Positions 51,991-64,000 of a DNA stretch of 64,000 bases are shown in pieces. The notes beneath the pieces were generated by a model. The model was given only the letters and a program-made list of their open reading frames with translations. It did not search any database and was not told the origin of the DNA. Where the stretch lies: NCBI GenBank assembly GCA_018881555.1, contig JACAXG010000002.1, forward strand, positions 20,163,183-20,227,182. Direction: 5' to 3'. Source of the stretch: Amblyornis subalaris (taxonomy: Eukaryota > Chordata > Aves > Passeriformes > Ptilonorhynchidae). Position 1 is the first letter of the stretch; each line of letters starts with the position of its first letter. The position numbers and the translations under genes were made by a program.

Positions 51991-52894
51991 GGATTTGGAA
52001 AAGGTGTATCTTAGGAAGGAGACATTTATTTTATAGNCTCTATTTCTACCACTCAGTGAAGGACTAAAAATGTTAAAGCAGGGCAATGAAGGCAAAATAC
52101 ATCCTAGAGAGCAAAGTTAATAGAAATCATGAGTGGAACATCAAAGATTTTCAGGGTCTTGCGCTTGTAGTAGGCATACAGATTCATAGAATACAAGTCT
52201 TAATAAACAGTCAGCAAAGCTCTGTGCAATGTATTTAATTTGTGAGGTTGTAGTGGTTGATGGAGAAAAAGAAACCAGCCCCAGGAGGCTATGACATAAT
52301 TGATGGCATAGAAAATCNCTCATGAAATAATTCTGTTTAAACATACATGACTAAATCATTGCAAAACATTTTGAAAGATGCTGATGCTCCTTATCTGTGT
52401 AACCATCTTGGGTGATTTCCCCCAAGGCAGCTTGATCTACAAACTTCTCACTTATTCTTTCAGGGTATGAGTTTGGCTTTTATCATCTTTAGAATTTAAC
52501 TAACAGCAAATTCATATTTCTTATCTGAGTCTGATCCACAAGCAGTTGCACATGTGAGGCTTCCTAAAAATATAAGAGGACACTTTCGAAATTACATTCT
52601 GCCTTTCCCTTCTTTGGGGAGGGAAAAACTTCAGAAAAACTGAACTTTATTGCACCTATGACTTCTGGTCAAGGTATTCATGGTTTTGTATTGTGAACTT
52701 TTGATTTGTGAACTCTGGGAGAACAAAATAAATAAAGGAAACCAGCTATTTTTGCCTGGACTGGCAGTGGTTTTGTAAAGGAAAACTTCTGTCTCCCATT
52801 CTTTAAAAGTTTCAATTCTTCAAAGACCAGTTAGCTAATGAGTACAAGAATTCCCCCCCTGCCACCCCCTGTGTTTTTCTAAGGCTTAATGAAA

Positions 52895-52923
52895 ACCTTT
52901 TTTTTTTTCTTCTTTTTTTTTTA
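52895..52923. repeat. Poly-T tract
   Basis: A T run with two short C-containing interruptions. It could be the A-tail of an old minus-strand retroelement, but no element body is recognised next to it. Confidence 0.65.
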
Positions 52924-55867
52924 TTCTATGACTTCATTTGTATTAACATCTGAATCTTTGGACTTTTGCAAAGTTTATATTCTATTATATGGCACTTGGT
53001 AACAAATTTTGTTCACACAAAAATAGCACTTCAGCTGTAATCAGTGCTTAAAAAATTACGAGCAGTTTGTGTAAACCTCTCTTTTTTGGCACTGCTAGAA
53101 GTCAGCTGTGATTTCAGAGTATAATAAATGCATTTGGTTGAATTCCCCTGTTGTGCTGTGAGGAGAGCTTGTCTTTGGCTCATTTAGATTCTGAAGACTT
53201 TGTCCAGTGTCCAGATGCACTTTTAAAATGTAGTTAGGAGAATAATGACTGAATATATTGAAGAGCCATTCCTATTTTTTCCAGTTTATGCTCAGTAGAT
53301 TTCACAATTGGCATAATTACTGCAAACTCACTTGGCAAAGAGCTGTTATCTTCAATGGGAACAATGTCTACTATACTACTCCTCAGTCTTATCCATTATT
53401 AATAATGTCCATTTAATAACTTGCAACTACTGTTCTTCAAAGCAGTCCCAAAATTGCTTAAGCTGCTTCTCACAGTGTTTGGAGCAAGTTAACAGATTCT
53501 GTAGCATGCAAAGGCAGAAACACAGCAATCAGTGCAATAGCACTGCTAGCTTTTGCTGTAGCTATTCGAGAAAAACATGGTTGAATTAAGTCGTAGCAAG
53601 AAGAAATAAGTTGATCAAACTAGTCCTTCAAGTTACTGACTACCTGAGGCAAAACTTTGCAATGACACTGAATTGAATATTTGATGGGTGGCACAGAAAA
53701 TCCTTCTCCTCACCAACAAATTACTTTGCAATAGTATTGGTAGGGAAATCTAAGATGGTGAAGGCTGGTAGGTAAAATGTGAAAGCTTGCTTTAAAAGAC
53801 CATTGTGGATATTTTTCTCAATACAAAAGTCATTGAGGTTGCTTTGGAACAGAAACATTTGCATGGAAACTGTCAAAAAAGTATTTGAAATTTAACTGCA
53901 AACTGTTGAAATATTTCCAAATTTTGGTAAAGCTAAGGTGAATTCCAGTTTCACAACCAATCAAAACCCCAATAAAATGCTTTTTGCCACTTTTTTTTTG
54001 GTTAAAAACATATTGTAACCTCCCATGTTACTCATTAGGATTTTTGCTAAATTAAAGATATTTGATCTCTCTGACCTTTGACCAGTGTGACTTCTCTACT
54101 AATTCCTAGTATTTTTTGTGAAAGCAATATGACCAAAACANTTCTATGGAAATACCTTTGCCAGGAAATAAAACGGCTTATTGCATTATTGAAAATAGAA
54201 GGAAGTCATTCACTAGGATCAAAGACCTTTTATCTCTCTGAAAATTGCCTGCCACCACATGAGAATCCATGAAAATTCAAAGCAACATGCCAACTTCTTG
54301 TTTGTATGCCAAGTCTGTCTCAAATATATTTCCTTGGGCTTTAACAAAGAGCAAGAATTTTCTTCACAATTATATATTGGCAAGTAAGGTGGTGAAAGAT
54401 TGCAGCTGAGCATTCTGTAACAGGTGTGCCAATAGTGACACAGTCTATTTTCCACTTCCAAAGCAATGCAGGAGAGCACATGCAGATCCCCAAAACGTCT
54501 GTGCAAAACTGTTGACAAAAGCTAAGCTACTCCTATTCAATTGCAACAGACATATTGGAACAGTATGTTGATAAATACTGAAAGATCATAGTATGGGTGC
54601 AGTACACCAAAGTAAATAGTCAAGTTTTTCTTCTTGGGTGGTTCCATTTATTTACAGGGTTTACTTTTTGTTCTTTTCTATAGTTGGTGCTGCACTCTCT
54701 CTCCATGCGGGATAAGTTTATGGATAAGTTTATGGAAGTCCTGACGTCAAGGTTTCCCTGAAAAGCAGTAAATTTCTTCTTACTCTTCTTCTTACTTACT
54801 TACAAAATTCTTTACTCAAGAATCTTCGCGAAAGATGCAAAACTGAACACAGGCAAGATGCCACCTCCAACAATTTGTATAGTCTCTNGTTTTAAACAGA
54901 GTCCTGAAGGAATGTCTGAACAATAACATCCCAATTGCTGTCATTCTCATCAGAAAATTGGTCCTCAGTACTCAGAATGAATACACATATCAGCTCTTCA
55001 CGAAGCATTATAATTTTCAGGCAATTATATGAGTGCACTGCACTTTGATGCTGCCACTATTCTAATTTTCTTGGCTGCCGACTACACTGTTACTTCTATT
55101 ATGTCCTGCCTGAATTTGTAGTGAAGGGCAGCCAANGAGACCACTAAATGATAAGTTTTGCAACTCCTATTCTAGTGCTAAGGCAGGAACTGTGAGTTCT
55201 AGATAATCATGTCTCAGGGGTGCTTTTAAGGAGAGGAGTATATTATCTCCTTACTCTCTGGTTAACCCTTCTACTTCCATTGCCATTACAAGCNTAACTC
55301 AAATCTGCAGCTGCTCAAAGGCAGCATCCTGGACATCTCAGGTATAGTTTTGCCCTCCGGAATGACTGATACAATTTTCCCAGCTCGGGGTGGTGGGTAA
55401 CATACCAGAGAGCTCTCTGCTTCATGGACCAAACATGATCATGCAGCTGGTCCCAAGATACAGAGACACATACAGACCTGTTAAAGCTTTCTTTCTGAGT
55501 TTGGAGAACATTTAGCCAGGGTTTTTTTGCAGTTATTCTTACATCCTAGACCATATCTCTCTTTCTTTTCCACCCACAAGCCAGGTACAGGCTGCCAGCC
55601 TTGCACAGCATCCACCAAGAAAGTTTTCCTGGAACTTCAGGCACAAAGAGGGGAAATTCTGCTGCATCAAGCTGCAGCTGAAGTCTCTGCAAGGAGCAGC
55701 TTCCTCTCATCTGCAGCTGCTTGCATACCTACAGCAGGGCAACACTCCATACCCTCTTTTCCTGGCAGACAGCTTGCAGAGACACTTAGAAAGCCAGCCT
55801 TCCTACCCAAGAACATGCCTTAAACTTCACCACTCCACTCCCACAGACTTGGGGATCTAACTCATGC

Positions 55868-55895
55868 TGGAAAAGAAAAAGAAAAGAAAAGAAAA
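55868..55895 (+). repeat. GAAAA/GAAAAA simple repeat
   Basis: About five GAAAA or GAAAAA units. A very similar tract occurs at 60749-60778, next to the 5' side of the long CR1. Confidence 0.8.
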
Positions 55896-57589
55896 AGTGT
55901 GGTCTGCTATGTTTGGTTGGCCAGACCAGACCACCCAACATCACTTCATTGCTTACCAGCTGATGAGAAGCAAAAAACAGGAACCATATACTTTGTGTAT
56001 GTTCATTTCCAGCAAACTTGCTAATTAATTAGTGTGATACAGCACAGAGATGCCAAAATAATAATTCAGGCAGAATACTAGTTATTACAGGTGATTTTTT
56101 TTTTCCTTTCAATGTCTTAGTCATTTAAATCTTGGTTCTGAATTTTCCAGGTGTGCTTGGCTTCAGTTTATGCTGAAGTAAATTCTGCTGTATTTCAAAC
56201 AGTGTAGGACCTCATATTTTCCACTTCCTAGAACTCTGCAATTCTTCAAAAGTTTTTTTNAAGTATTTTTATCAAGAAACAAAATGGATTCCTGATACTT
56301 GGGCTACTGGGAAAGCCAATTCTCTATGGTTCAAGAACTGAAGAGAGAAAGAAAAGGAAGTCCAGCTAGTGGTTTTGGGCTTGTTGTTTGTTTGTATTTA
56401 ACTGCCGTGATTCCTAACACAAATTCATGATTTCTCCAGACCAAATTCAAGGGTTTGGGTTCTGTTNCTAAAATTCCAAAGGTTGCTCACACATCCAAGA
56501 CTGTTAGAACAGATTTGGAGGAGCAGTAAACTGTTGACTCCTGAGTAACCTGACATCTGCATCTGAAAGTGTCTCCATGTGGTATGCGAATGAGTTTATG
56601 GTTTTCCACGATTTCTCCTGTTTCTGCTTCTAGCTTATTGCCCTCAAGAATTTTTTAAAATTTTTCTTTAGAGATGTAACAGACTTTTTAGTGGATCATC
56701 ATGTCAGTTTCCCTAGGCACAGTGGGAAGCTAAAGCACATAAAGCTAAAAGACACATGATTAAATTAGGAGCTTAACTACACCTCAGAGTCAGGCTCTGA
56801 AAAAAAGAACAGTAAATTACATAAAATGGTCAATATAATCTATACCACTCAATGCAGGATGTGACATCCTCAAGCAGCATGCATTAACTTTTTAATGCAA
56901 TCCACTGATTGCATTATAAATCACAGATTTGTGTATTACGGATGAGAAANGCCTATCCAAAAGGTCATCTACTCCAGAGTTTTTAAAAGGACTCTCTAAT
57001 TGGTTTCTGAGAAATTCACAGGCGATTTTGCATGGTGTATCCAGACTTATTTACAAGCCTGTTAAAATTAGCCTACACTTTGTTTATTTTCTTCCTTTGT
57101 TTTCCCTCATTTTGTCTGCTTGCTTCAATAAAAGAATGCTTCAGTGGGCTTTTGAGAATTTTTTANATAACTTTATTATTTTTGCAGTCCTTTTGCACAT
57201 CACGCAGGGTACACAAACCATACACAGAAACATATCAGTTTAGTCTATTTTTTTCCCATTTTAAGGTGTTTATTTTCATTATAGTGCTTTCAGCGTTTAG
57301 TTCTTATTTTGTCCATAATGTTGTGATATTTACTGAAGTGCCACCAATAGGATTGCAAAACTCTAGGATGTATCTTTTGGTATGTACTTCTTTCACTCTC
57401 TCAAACTCAGGGGAGCTACACTCCTTTCTTCCTGTTAGTGGTCTGTAGGAGGTGGAGGGAACAAACCCTAAAAATAGAAGAAGGGAAAAAGAAAAAAACC
57501 TCACATTGTTTTAGTATTAGAAGTCACTAGCTTTTTGTCTGACCATAATCCGGTATCATATTAGCAGCTGGACTCCTTTCCTTTCTTTT

Positions 57590-58400
57590 TCCTCTCATTT
57601 TTCAGTCCGCTTGCTGAGCCTGTCCTTTCACATCAAAACTTGCAAACAGATGGGCAGTTCCCGAGAAAATTTCCCTGGGACCTCTCTAGGTCCCTGAAGT
57701 AGTTGCTTCCACCTGACTCTTCCCACAGACAACAGGGTGCAAATTCTCTGTCTCCACAGAAGCTGTCAGGTGCAGTTTAAACCTCCCAAAGTCACATCTC
57801 CCAGGTTTGCTCAGGGCTTCACCAACCAGCAGGTACTGTCCTTTTTATTCTTGTTTGTTTTGTCCTTTCACTCTCAGGGACCTCTATTTCATCATATTAG
57901 GAGACGCCCAGTAAACCTTTTAAGGGGCTCCCCAAAGTATTGCCTGTGCCTTTGTACTCCTAAGCCTGTGCAGAGAATAGTAAGCTTGTTATTAGTATAA
58001 TGGTCCCAAGCACAACAAAGGCTCCCACCTGCTCCTCCATGGAAGGGCGCCTTGGCTCCATAACAATTAGCATCAATTACGGCAGGACTGGTCGGGAACC
58101 ATGCGCCCAGCCCTCTATGGGCTGCAGGTNCAGGATTATCCCCCTGACCTTTCGCTCCCAGAGCCCCCTCTGACGACGGGAGCAGGAGGCAGTCAGATGA
58201 GAGCCTCATGCCTTTCAGAGTTCGTGGTGGGCATTAGCTATTCCTGCCATTTCCAGAGCTACAAGCTTAGTTTCAGGAAAATAAACAGAAAGCAGGCTCC
58301 CTCTCTTTGGCTCCAGCTTGCCCTGCCAAGTGTTCCTATGCCTGGACATTCACTCATTCCTTGGTGTCCATGCTCTTGCCACGGGAAAAGTAAACTCGTG
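57590..58400. other. Locally GC- and CpG-richer block
   Basis: By eye this block has more G, C and CpG than its surroundings, for instance around 58030-58200 ('cgccttggctcc', 'ggtcgggaaccatgcgccc', 'cctctgacgacggg'). It holds overlapping open frames on both strands (105 codons minus, 137 plus) without recognisable motifs. It could be a small CpG-containing regulatory region, an exon I cannot place, or an unrecognised repeat. No transcript feature such as a TATA box can be tied to it. Confidence 0.35.
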
Positions 58401-59062
58401 ATACCATATGTGAAGGAAAACCAGGATGTAATAATTGTAATAATAGTAGTAGTAGTAATAAAAACTAGAGCCCACAGCTGGCTGGCTGAGTGGCAGACAA
58501 TGGCATGCATGTAATACACTTGGATAGACTTCATTTCACTGCCTTGGCTTTTAGGCACGAATGTGATGCCAGACCCCTCTTTAGTTTCAGTGCACACTGT
58601 TACAGCCACTTGCAAAGGCAAGCGGTGCAAAGCCAGACATACTGCAGTAGTGTAGGTATCAGCCTGTCGTGACAGATCATTTCAGAGACGCCAACCAACT
58701 TTTTTTCTAACAAACTGGTGAATTTACAAGGTAAAGTATACCTGAACACAGAGGGCAAAGTATCTTCCAGTTTCCAAAAACGAGCTTTTTTTTAATGTTA
58801 AACATTGTTCATTTTTGGTATCCCCTCAAAGGAGTAAGCATAGGTTTCTTTTCCAGCGACAAGTAATGTTCTTTATGCATTGCAAGTTCTATATATAAGG
58901 AATGTTTTATAAATTCAGTAACTTTTTGTCCATGTACAAAACTACTTGCACACATATATTACATTGTTGTCTTAAAAATATTCACCAAGCAGGGGAAAAT
59001 AAAGGAGAAATCAAATAAATCAATTACAGTGAAAAAGAAAACAAAAAGCGAACTAAAAAAAA
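58401..59062. other. Unique non-coding stretch
   Basis: No gene is seen. A TAA/TAG trinucleotide-like run lies at about 58434-58462. The sequence then becomes AT-rich up to the CR1 tail at 59063. Confidence 0.5.
58434..58462. repeat. TAA/TAG trinucleotide run
   Basis: Imperfect 'taata' and 'gtagtagtagtaa' units. Read in the forward frame they give an Ile/Val run, and on the minus strand an Ile/Thr run. Neither is coding. Confidence 0.7.
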
Positions 59063-60747
59063 GAATCATAGAATCATAGAAAGGATATTCTGGTTGGAAG
59101 GGACCCACAAGGATCATTAAAATCCAAGTCCTGGCCCTGCACAGGACCACCCCAAGAACCACACCACGTGCTTGAGGGCATTGTCCAAGCACTTGAACTC
59201 TGTCAGGCTTGGTGTTATGAGCACTTCCCTGGGGAGCCTTTTCCAGTGGACAACCACCCTCTGGGTGAAGAACCTTTTCCCAATATCCAACCTAAACCTC
59301 TCCTGACACAGCTTCAGTCCATTTACTCAGACCCTGTCACTGGTTCCAAGAGTGAAAAGATTAGTTCCCCCCTCTCCACATCCCCTTGAGAGGAATCTGT
59401 AGACAGCTATGAGGTCTGNCCTCAGTCTCCTCCAGGCTGAATGCACCAAGTGACCTCAGCCACTCCTCATACAGCTTCCCCTCCAGGCCCTTCACCATCT
59501 TAGTATTCCTCCTTTGGATGGTCTCTAACAGCTTTGTGTCTTTCATACATTGCAGTGACCAGTCCTGCATTCAAGTCGTTTATGAAGATGTTGAAGAGCA
59601 TAGAGCCAAGGATGGAGCCCTGTGAAACCCCACCAGTGACAGGTCACCAGCTTGATATCACCCCATTCCCTACACCCCTTTGTCCCTGACCCGTGAGCCA
59701 GTTGCTCACCCATCACATGCTGTGTTTATCCAGCTGTGTGCTGGACAGTTTGTCCAGAAGGATACTGTGAGACACAGTATTGAAAGCTTTACTAAAATTC
59801 AAAAAGATTACAACAACTGTCTTCCCTTGGTCAGCTAGGTTGGTTAAATTGTCATAAAAGGAAATTAGGTTTGACAAGCAGGACTTTCCCCTCATGAAGC
59901 TGTGCTTGCTGTGACCAATGACTGCATTGTCCTTTAGGTGTATTGCAATACCTCCCAGAATAATCTTCTCCATAATTTTACCGTCACTGAAGTGAGACTG
60001 ACAGGCCTATAGTTTCCAAGGTCATCCTTCTTGCCCTTCTTGAAAAGTGAGGCAACCTTAACCAGCCTCCTGTCAACTGGGACCTCTTCAGATTCCAAAG
60101 ACTATTCAAAAATCTGAGAGAGGCCTCACACTGACATCAGCAGCTCTTTCAGTATTCTCAGGTGAATCTTGCTAGGCCATGTAGATTTAGAGAGATCCCG
60201 CTGGAGCAGCAGATCCAGCACAAACTCAGGGAGTTTATCATTCTCACAGCCATGGTCCTCCAACTCAGGATACTGAGGCCCCTTAGCCCATCTTTAGTCT
60301 TGAAGACAGAGGGAAAGAAAGTTAAACATCTCTGCCTAGTCTATGTCCCTGTCCGTGAGGTGACCATCGTTATCTTGTAATGGGCCAATGTCATTTCTCC
60401 ACTGTCTTTTGCTGGTAATATTTTTAGAAAAACCCTTTTATTGTCACGAACATTACTGGCCAGATTCAACTCTAATTGACTTTGGCTGCACAAATTTTCT
60501 GCCCACAGTTGCAAGAAGCACCTCTGTATGCCTCCCATGTCACCTGACCATGTTTCCACTGGTCATACACCTTCCTTTTTTGCCTTAGCTCCAAAATAAG
60601 ATCCCCTCTCAGCCAAGCCAGCCTAATGCCTCATCTGCTTGGCTTCTGACATTTTGGAATTGCCTGCTCATCTGCTCTTAAGAGATGATGCTTTACAAGT
60701 TACCAACACAAATGGACCTTAGCACCTTCAAAAGCATTTTCCCAGGG
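59063..60747 (-). mobile_element. CR1 LINE, long copy with internal deletion
   Basis: The longest transposon of the window, on the minus strand. Its 3' tail is at 59063 ('agaatcatagaatcataga' on the plus strand). The 3' region extends to about 59570. From about 59575 upward the minus strand reads ORF2 reverse transcriptase, and 60060-60747 reads further 5' ORF2 sequence with many lesions. The junction near 59570 joins RT motif B directly to the 3' tail. The catalytic motif C and the C-terminal part of ORF2, several hundred bases in an intact CR1, are therefore missing. The 5' end is truncated near a GAAAA repeat at 60749-60778. The copy cannot code for a working protein. Confidence 0.93.
59575..60070 (-). 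pseudogene. CR1 ORF2 reverse-transcriptase remnant
   Basis: On the minus strand, 'LGNYRPVSLTS' is readable near 60000-60035, and an 86-codon frame spans 59973-59713 with 'MEKIILGGIAIHLKDNAVIG' and 'CLSNLISFYDNL'. Motif A follows as 'VIFLNFSKAFNTVSHS'; in active CR1-type enzymes the first Asn of that block is the catalytic Asp. The frame ends at a TGA (59710-59712) where related copies have CGA, a typical CpG decay. Further on, motif B-like 'SQGSILGSMLFNIFIND' is readable at about 59575-59630 in the same strand. Motif C is absent. The remnant is dead: it lacks a catalytic residue, carries stops and is truncated at both ends. Confidence 0.9.
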
Positions 60748-60748
60748 G

Positions 60749-60778
60749 AAAAGAAAAAGAAAAGAAAAAGAAAAAGAG
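60749..60778 (+). repeat. GAAAA/GAAAAA simple repeat
   Basis: About five purine units of GAAAA or GAAAAA at the 5' boundary of the long CR1. It is nearly identical to the tract at 55868-55895. Confidence 0.8.
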
Positions 60779-62391
60779 TATTTTAAGCCACTGCTTCTCC
60801 TGAACAGTGGCATGAAACAGATCTGGGAACAATCCCAGAGCAACACAGATCAGCTGGACCTGGGCTGGAAGCTTCTAAGGCAGAGAGGAACCTTTGAGTA
60901 TCCTAGTAAGCAAACAGAAATATCCCCCAGACTTGTCTGTTTGATCCAAAAGTAATGAAATACTAGGAGAACAGTGTATGGTGTCTGTTTCTGGCTTTGA
61001 TTTTTGTTTGGTTTTGTTTTTTTTAAAAGTCTCTGACCTTCTANCTTGGAAAAATAAGTTGCTTTATTAACACCCTGAACTGAAGCATTGGATACCCCAT
61101 TGTCCATAGTTTCTTTCTATTTTGGTGTAGAAGTTTGACAGGGAAAATAAAAAGAGTTAAAACTCTAAATGGTGAATTTGGCATCCATGATCTGAAATTT
61201 TTACATAATTTACTCCAGTGTTACTACTTNAGGTTATCTGGAGGATGATAGCAGCAAGGGATCAGGACACATGTTCTCAAAGAAACGTTGTTTCTTCTTT
61301 AGGCAAAAGACCATAACCCTGACCTTCTTAAATGTTTTTGAATTACATATAAGCCTGACAATACAACAGTGTAAAAATAACATAGGAGGAGAACCAATTG
61401 TATGGTAGTCAAGTCAGATACATTTAATCAAGCATCACTCTGATGACATGCCACTCTTAAAAAAACAGTAACATCAGGGCTTGGAATAATCTACGATTAA
61501 TTATGTTCTTTATTGTGGAGGTTTTTCTGCTATATTAAGTTAGAATTCACCACCATTGCTCACAGAAGGTGTAAATTCTTCAACATAGAGAAGAAGACAT
61601 GGTAGATCTGACTAAAGAATATCTATTCAGTCAAACATGTCAATAGCCACAGCACTTTTATGGAGCAGGAGGTGATGTGGGATTGCAATCACTTCAGAGT
61701 CGCAAATGTTTTTATTGGCAGATACTGTAAGTGCTTTAGATTAAAAAACCTTTACATTTCATGCCAGCTGGAGCATTGCATGTTGAAGGAATGAAAACAC
61801 ATAAGGAAGCTTATAGCTTGAACTTTCATTGTTAAAAAACAGTAAAAAATGGCGCTACACTATTCTCAACAGAAAATACATACGAAGCGTCACAAATTGT
61901 CCTTGTAGCTAATGCAGTGGGTGAGAAAGCAGGTGGAATGTGAGATCTATGAAGGTCTTCTACTAAAATTTTGGTGGGGGAAGAAGAGCAGACCCTTTGT
62001 TTTAGAGAAGAAAGGCGTGATTTTGTTGTATCCTTTATAAGAACTTCCAGCAACAGAGGACAGAGGTTTCCAACTGCTAGAGAACATTTTGCACATATGC
62101 AGGAGTGTGGAAGTAATTTTTCACTGGCTTGTCAAACCAGTCTGGGAATAACNAATATCAAAATAAAAGGGAGATCTCTTTTTTACAATAAATACTGTAG
62201 CCTCACTTGTAAAGGCACACTGGCAAATTGAAAATAACTGTATCCTGATGCATCCACTGCTGGAAGCAGTAAAAGTGACCAAAAAATATCCTCCACTGGT
62301 GGGGCTGCTCTCCTCTAAGCAGTGCCTGCAAGGATGCCAAAAACATTTCTCCTGCGTGAATCTTGTCTCCCCAAGCCAAAACAAACAAACC

Positions 62392-62409
62392 AATAAATAA
62401 ATAAATAAG
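62392..62409. repeat. AAAT tetranucleotide repeat
   Basis: Four AAAT units following CAAA units. Short, and possibly polymorphic. Confidence 0.7.
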
Positions 62410-64000
62410 TCACAGACAAAGGATAGTTGTTGAATTGCTGTTCCAAGCACAAAGAGGGAATTGAAGGGAAGCAGGAGGGAGGGGAAATCCCTCCGTGTTT
62501 ATGAGCACACATCAAACAAACTCTTCTAGAAATCTTAAGACTCAGATAGGAGGGAAGGAAACAAAGCCTTGATAGGAAACTTGAAACAATTCAGTAAATG
62601 GCATTGTAGTGCCCATTCAGCGGGTTCAAGTTACACACTTACACAAGCGTGGGGTGGTTATGTGCCAGTGCCCAGTANGTGTGAATACGTGTCTCAGAGG
62701 CTCAGCAAGCATGCTGAAACAGCACAGGTGTAACATCAATCTATACAGGAAAATGTATTTTTATGTTTCCAGTTTTGCTAAAGATAAGTCATGGACCCAT
62801 CTTTTCATTCACTAGAAGTCTGCTTAATTAATTTTAGATGGACCTTAATTTTTATTGATTTTAGGCATTGTACCAATTTTTTTGTAGGACATGAGCTAAT
62901 TAAGAACTTCAGCATGTAGTGTGGTGTAAACAGTTTTTGTTATGGCAGAATATATCACATAAACTTATAAACATTCAAACTAATGGCAAAACTAAATAAT
63001 TGACTTCACGTGTCAGTTTTGCCTAATGTATATGTATTTATTTACCTGCACATATCAATATATATGTGTGATATTTCTCCAGCATATTTGTAAGCATATT
63101 TTCATTGCAGCCATTTCTGCCACTGACCTTAATGAATTTAAAATGTCTTCTGAATGACACCTCTGCACTTAGATTGGAAAGGCAACAGTGACATTTTTTG
63201 TTATTACATGCAATATACCATATGAATATCAGGGTAAAGAGTAAACAAGAACAGTTCATAGGACTGTGAGNGAAGACTGCAAATTTATGCTGTCTCTTTT
63301 TTGGCTCTAGTTAATATAACCTATGAATACAGGAGCACCTGGATCATACTGTCATCTGCAAATATGACACTGGAGGACGTGAGTTTTATTCCTGCTCATT
63401 AGAGGATTAGTTTTACTCCTACTTATATTCAACATTATGCTATACAGAATAATAGAAAAATTGCACCTAGCATAAAGTTTACTTCTTTTGCTTACAGATC
63501 ATCATAGTTTAGGACTGAAATAACACACTTTGGTTCCAGTTACTGAAATCCACTCTTTAGCTGAGAGGAAGGAAGGAACAAGCTATTCATTAGTAACAAA
63601 AGAGCTGAATTTCATTGGTTTTCTTTGGTCTGGTGTTATTAAATTTTTCAAGGTTTTATTGTTGTTGTTTCAGCTCCAGAAATAAGTTTCATAACTTATG
63701 TAGTTCAAGGACTTAATAAATACTACTCTTCAATAAAATTAGTGGTTTNTAACTCTTTGTAAAATATGTTTATTGCACATCATAACAAAAAAGTCTAACT
63801 GCCCTCTTTCAGTACAACTGAAATGAGTAGAAACTCATAGTCGTAGTTNATGAAAGTAGTTATGATACTTTTCCTATTCCTTCTAGTTTCTATGAACTTT
63901 TCTGATATGTTGTTGCTCTAGGTACTACATCTAGCCATGGTGAGATTGTAATTGTTCTCAATGGTCACAAGTGAACAATACTGCCCACTACAAGGTGGAA

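Larger units (their letters stand above)
51991..57589. other. Unique non-coding stretch
   Basis: No gene or recognised transposon is seen. A C-run followed by a long T tract lies at 52852-52923. A 12-bp unit 'ggataagtttat' is tandemly duplicated at 54710-54733. A GAAAA-type repeat lies at 55868-55895. A forward frame of 98 codons (55527-55823) is Ala/Gln/Ser-rich in a slightly GC-richer patch and has no motif I can name. Confidence 0.5.
60748..64000. other. Unique non-coding stretch
   Basis: No gene or recognised transposon is seen. It contains a GAAAA repeat at its start and an AAAT repeat at 62392-62409. Open frames of 61-109 codons overlap on both strands in several places (for example 61.8-62.5 kb) and have no motif. 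Confidence 0.5.

Overview
The window reads as bird nuclear DNA. It is AT-rich and non-coding in character. It carries several 3' ends of CR1 (Chicken Repeat 1) LINEs with their octamer-like 3' tails, and three long terminal repeats of avian endogenous-retrovirus type. The LTR types are ones I associate with songbirds and some other Neoaves more than with chicken. I saw no Alu, B1 or L1-type mammalian repeats and nothing prokaryotic. The species cannot be named from this.

Layout. 1-7.9 kb: unique AT-rich sequence. 7.9-8.5 kb: CR1 (+). 14.25-14.8 kb: CR1 (-). 17.0 kb: CR1 tail scrap (-). 20.07-20.64 kb: CR1 (+). 22.0-23.1 kb and 25.1-25.7 kb: two different ERV LTRs (-). 26-41.6 kb: long unique stretch with two spliced-exon-like segments (30.62-30.78 and 39.79-39.87 kb), one possible ancient SINE scrap and simple repeats. 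41.7-42.2 kb: third LTR (-). 45.1-45.3 kb: GATATA microsatellite. 49.5-49.9 kb: Cys/His-rich broken reading frames (-). 50.46-50.7 kb: two CR1 tails end to end (-). 51.5-52.0 kb: CR1 (-). 57.6-58.4 kb: block visibly richer in G, C and CpG. 59.06-60.75 kb: the longest CR1 (-), with reverse-transcriptase sequence that lacks the part between RT motif B and the 3' tail.

No confident host protein-coding gene, tRNA or rRNA was found. Almost all open frames of 60-200 codons are chance frames or lie inside repeats. The most likely setting is an intergenic desert or a large intron. Isolated single N bases appear only after about 12.2 kb and are clustered in the 22-23 kb LTR, which looks like an assembly or polymorphism effect.

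No new biological system stands out. The best leads are the internally deleted CR1, the two splice-flanked open segments, the TA/CA repeat within one LTR at its expected core-promoter position, and the unidentified Cys/His-rich frame.
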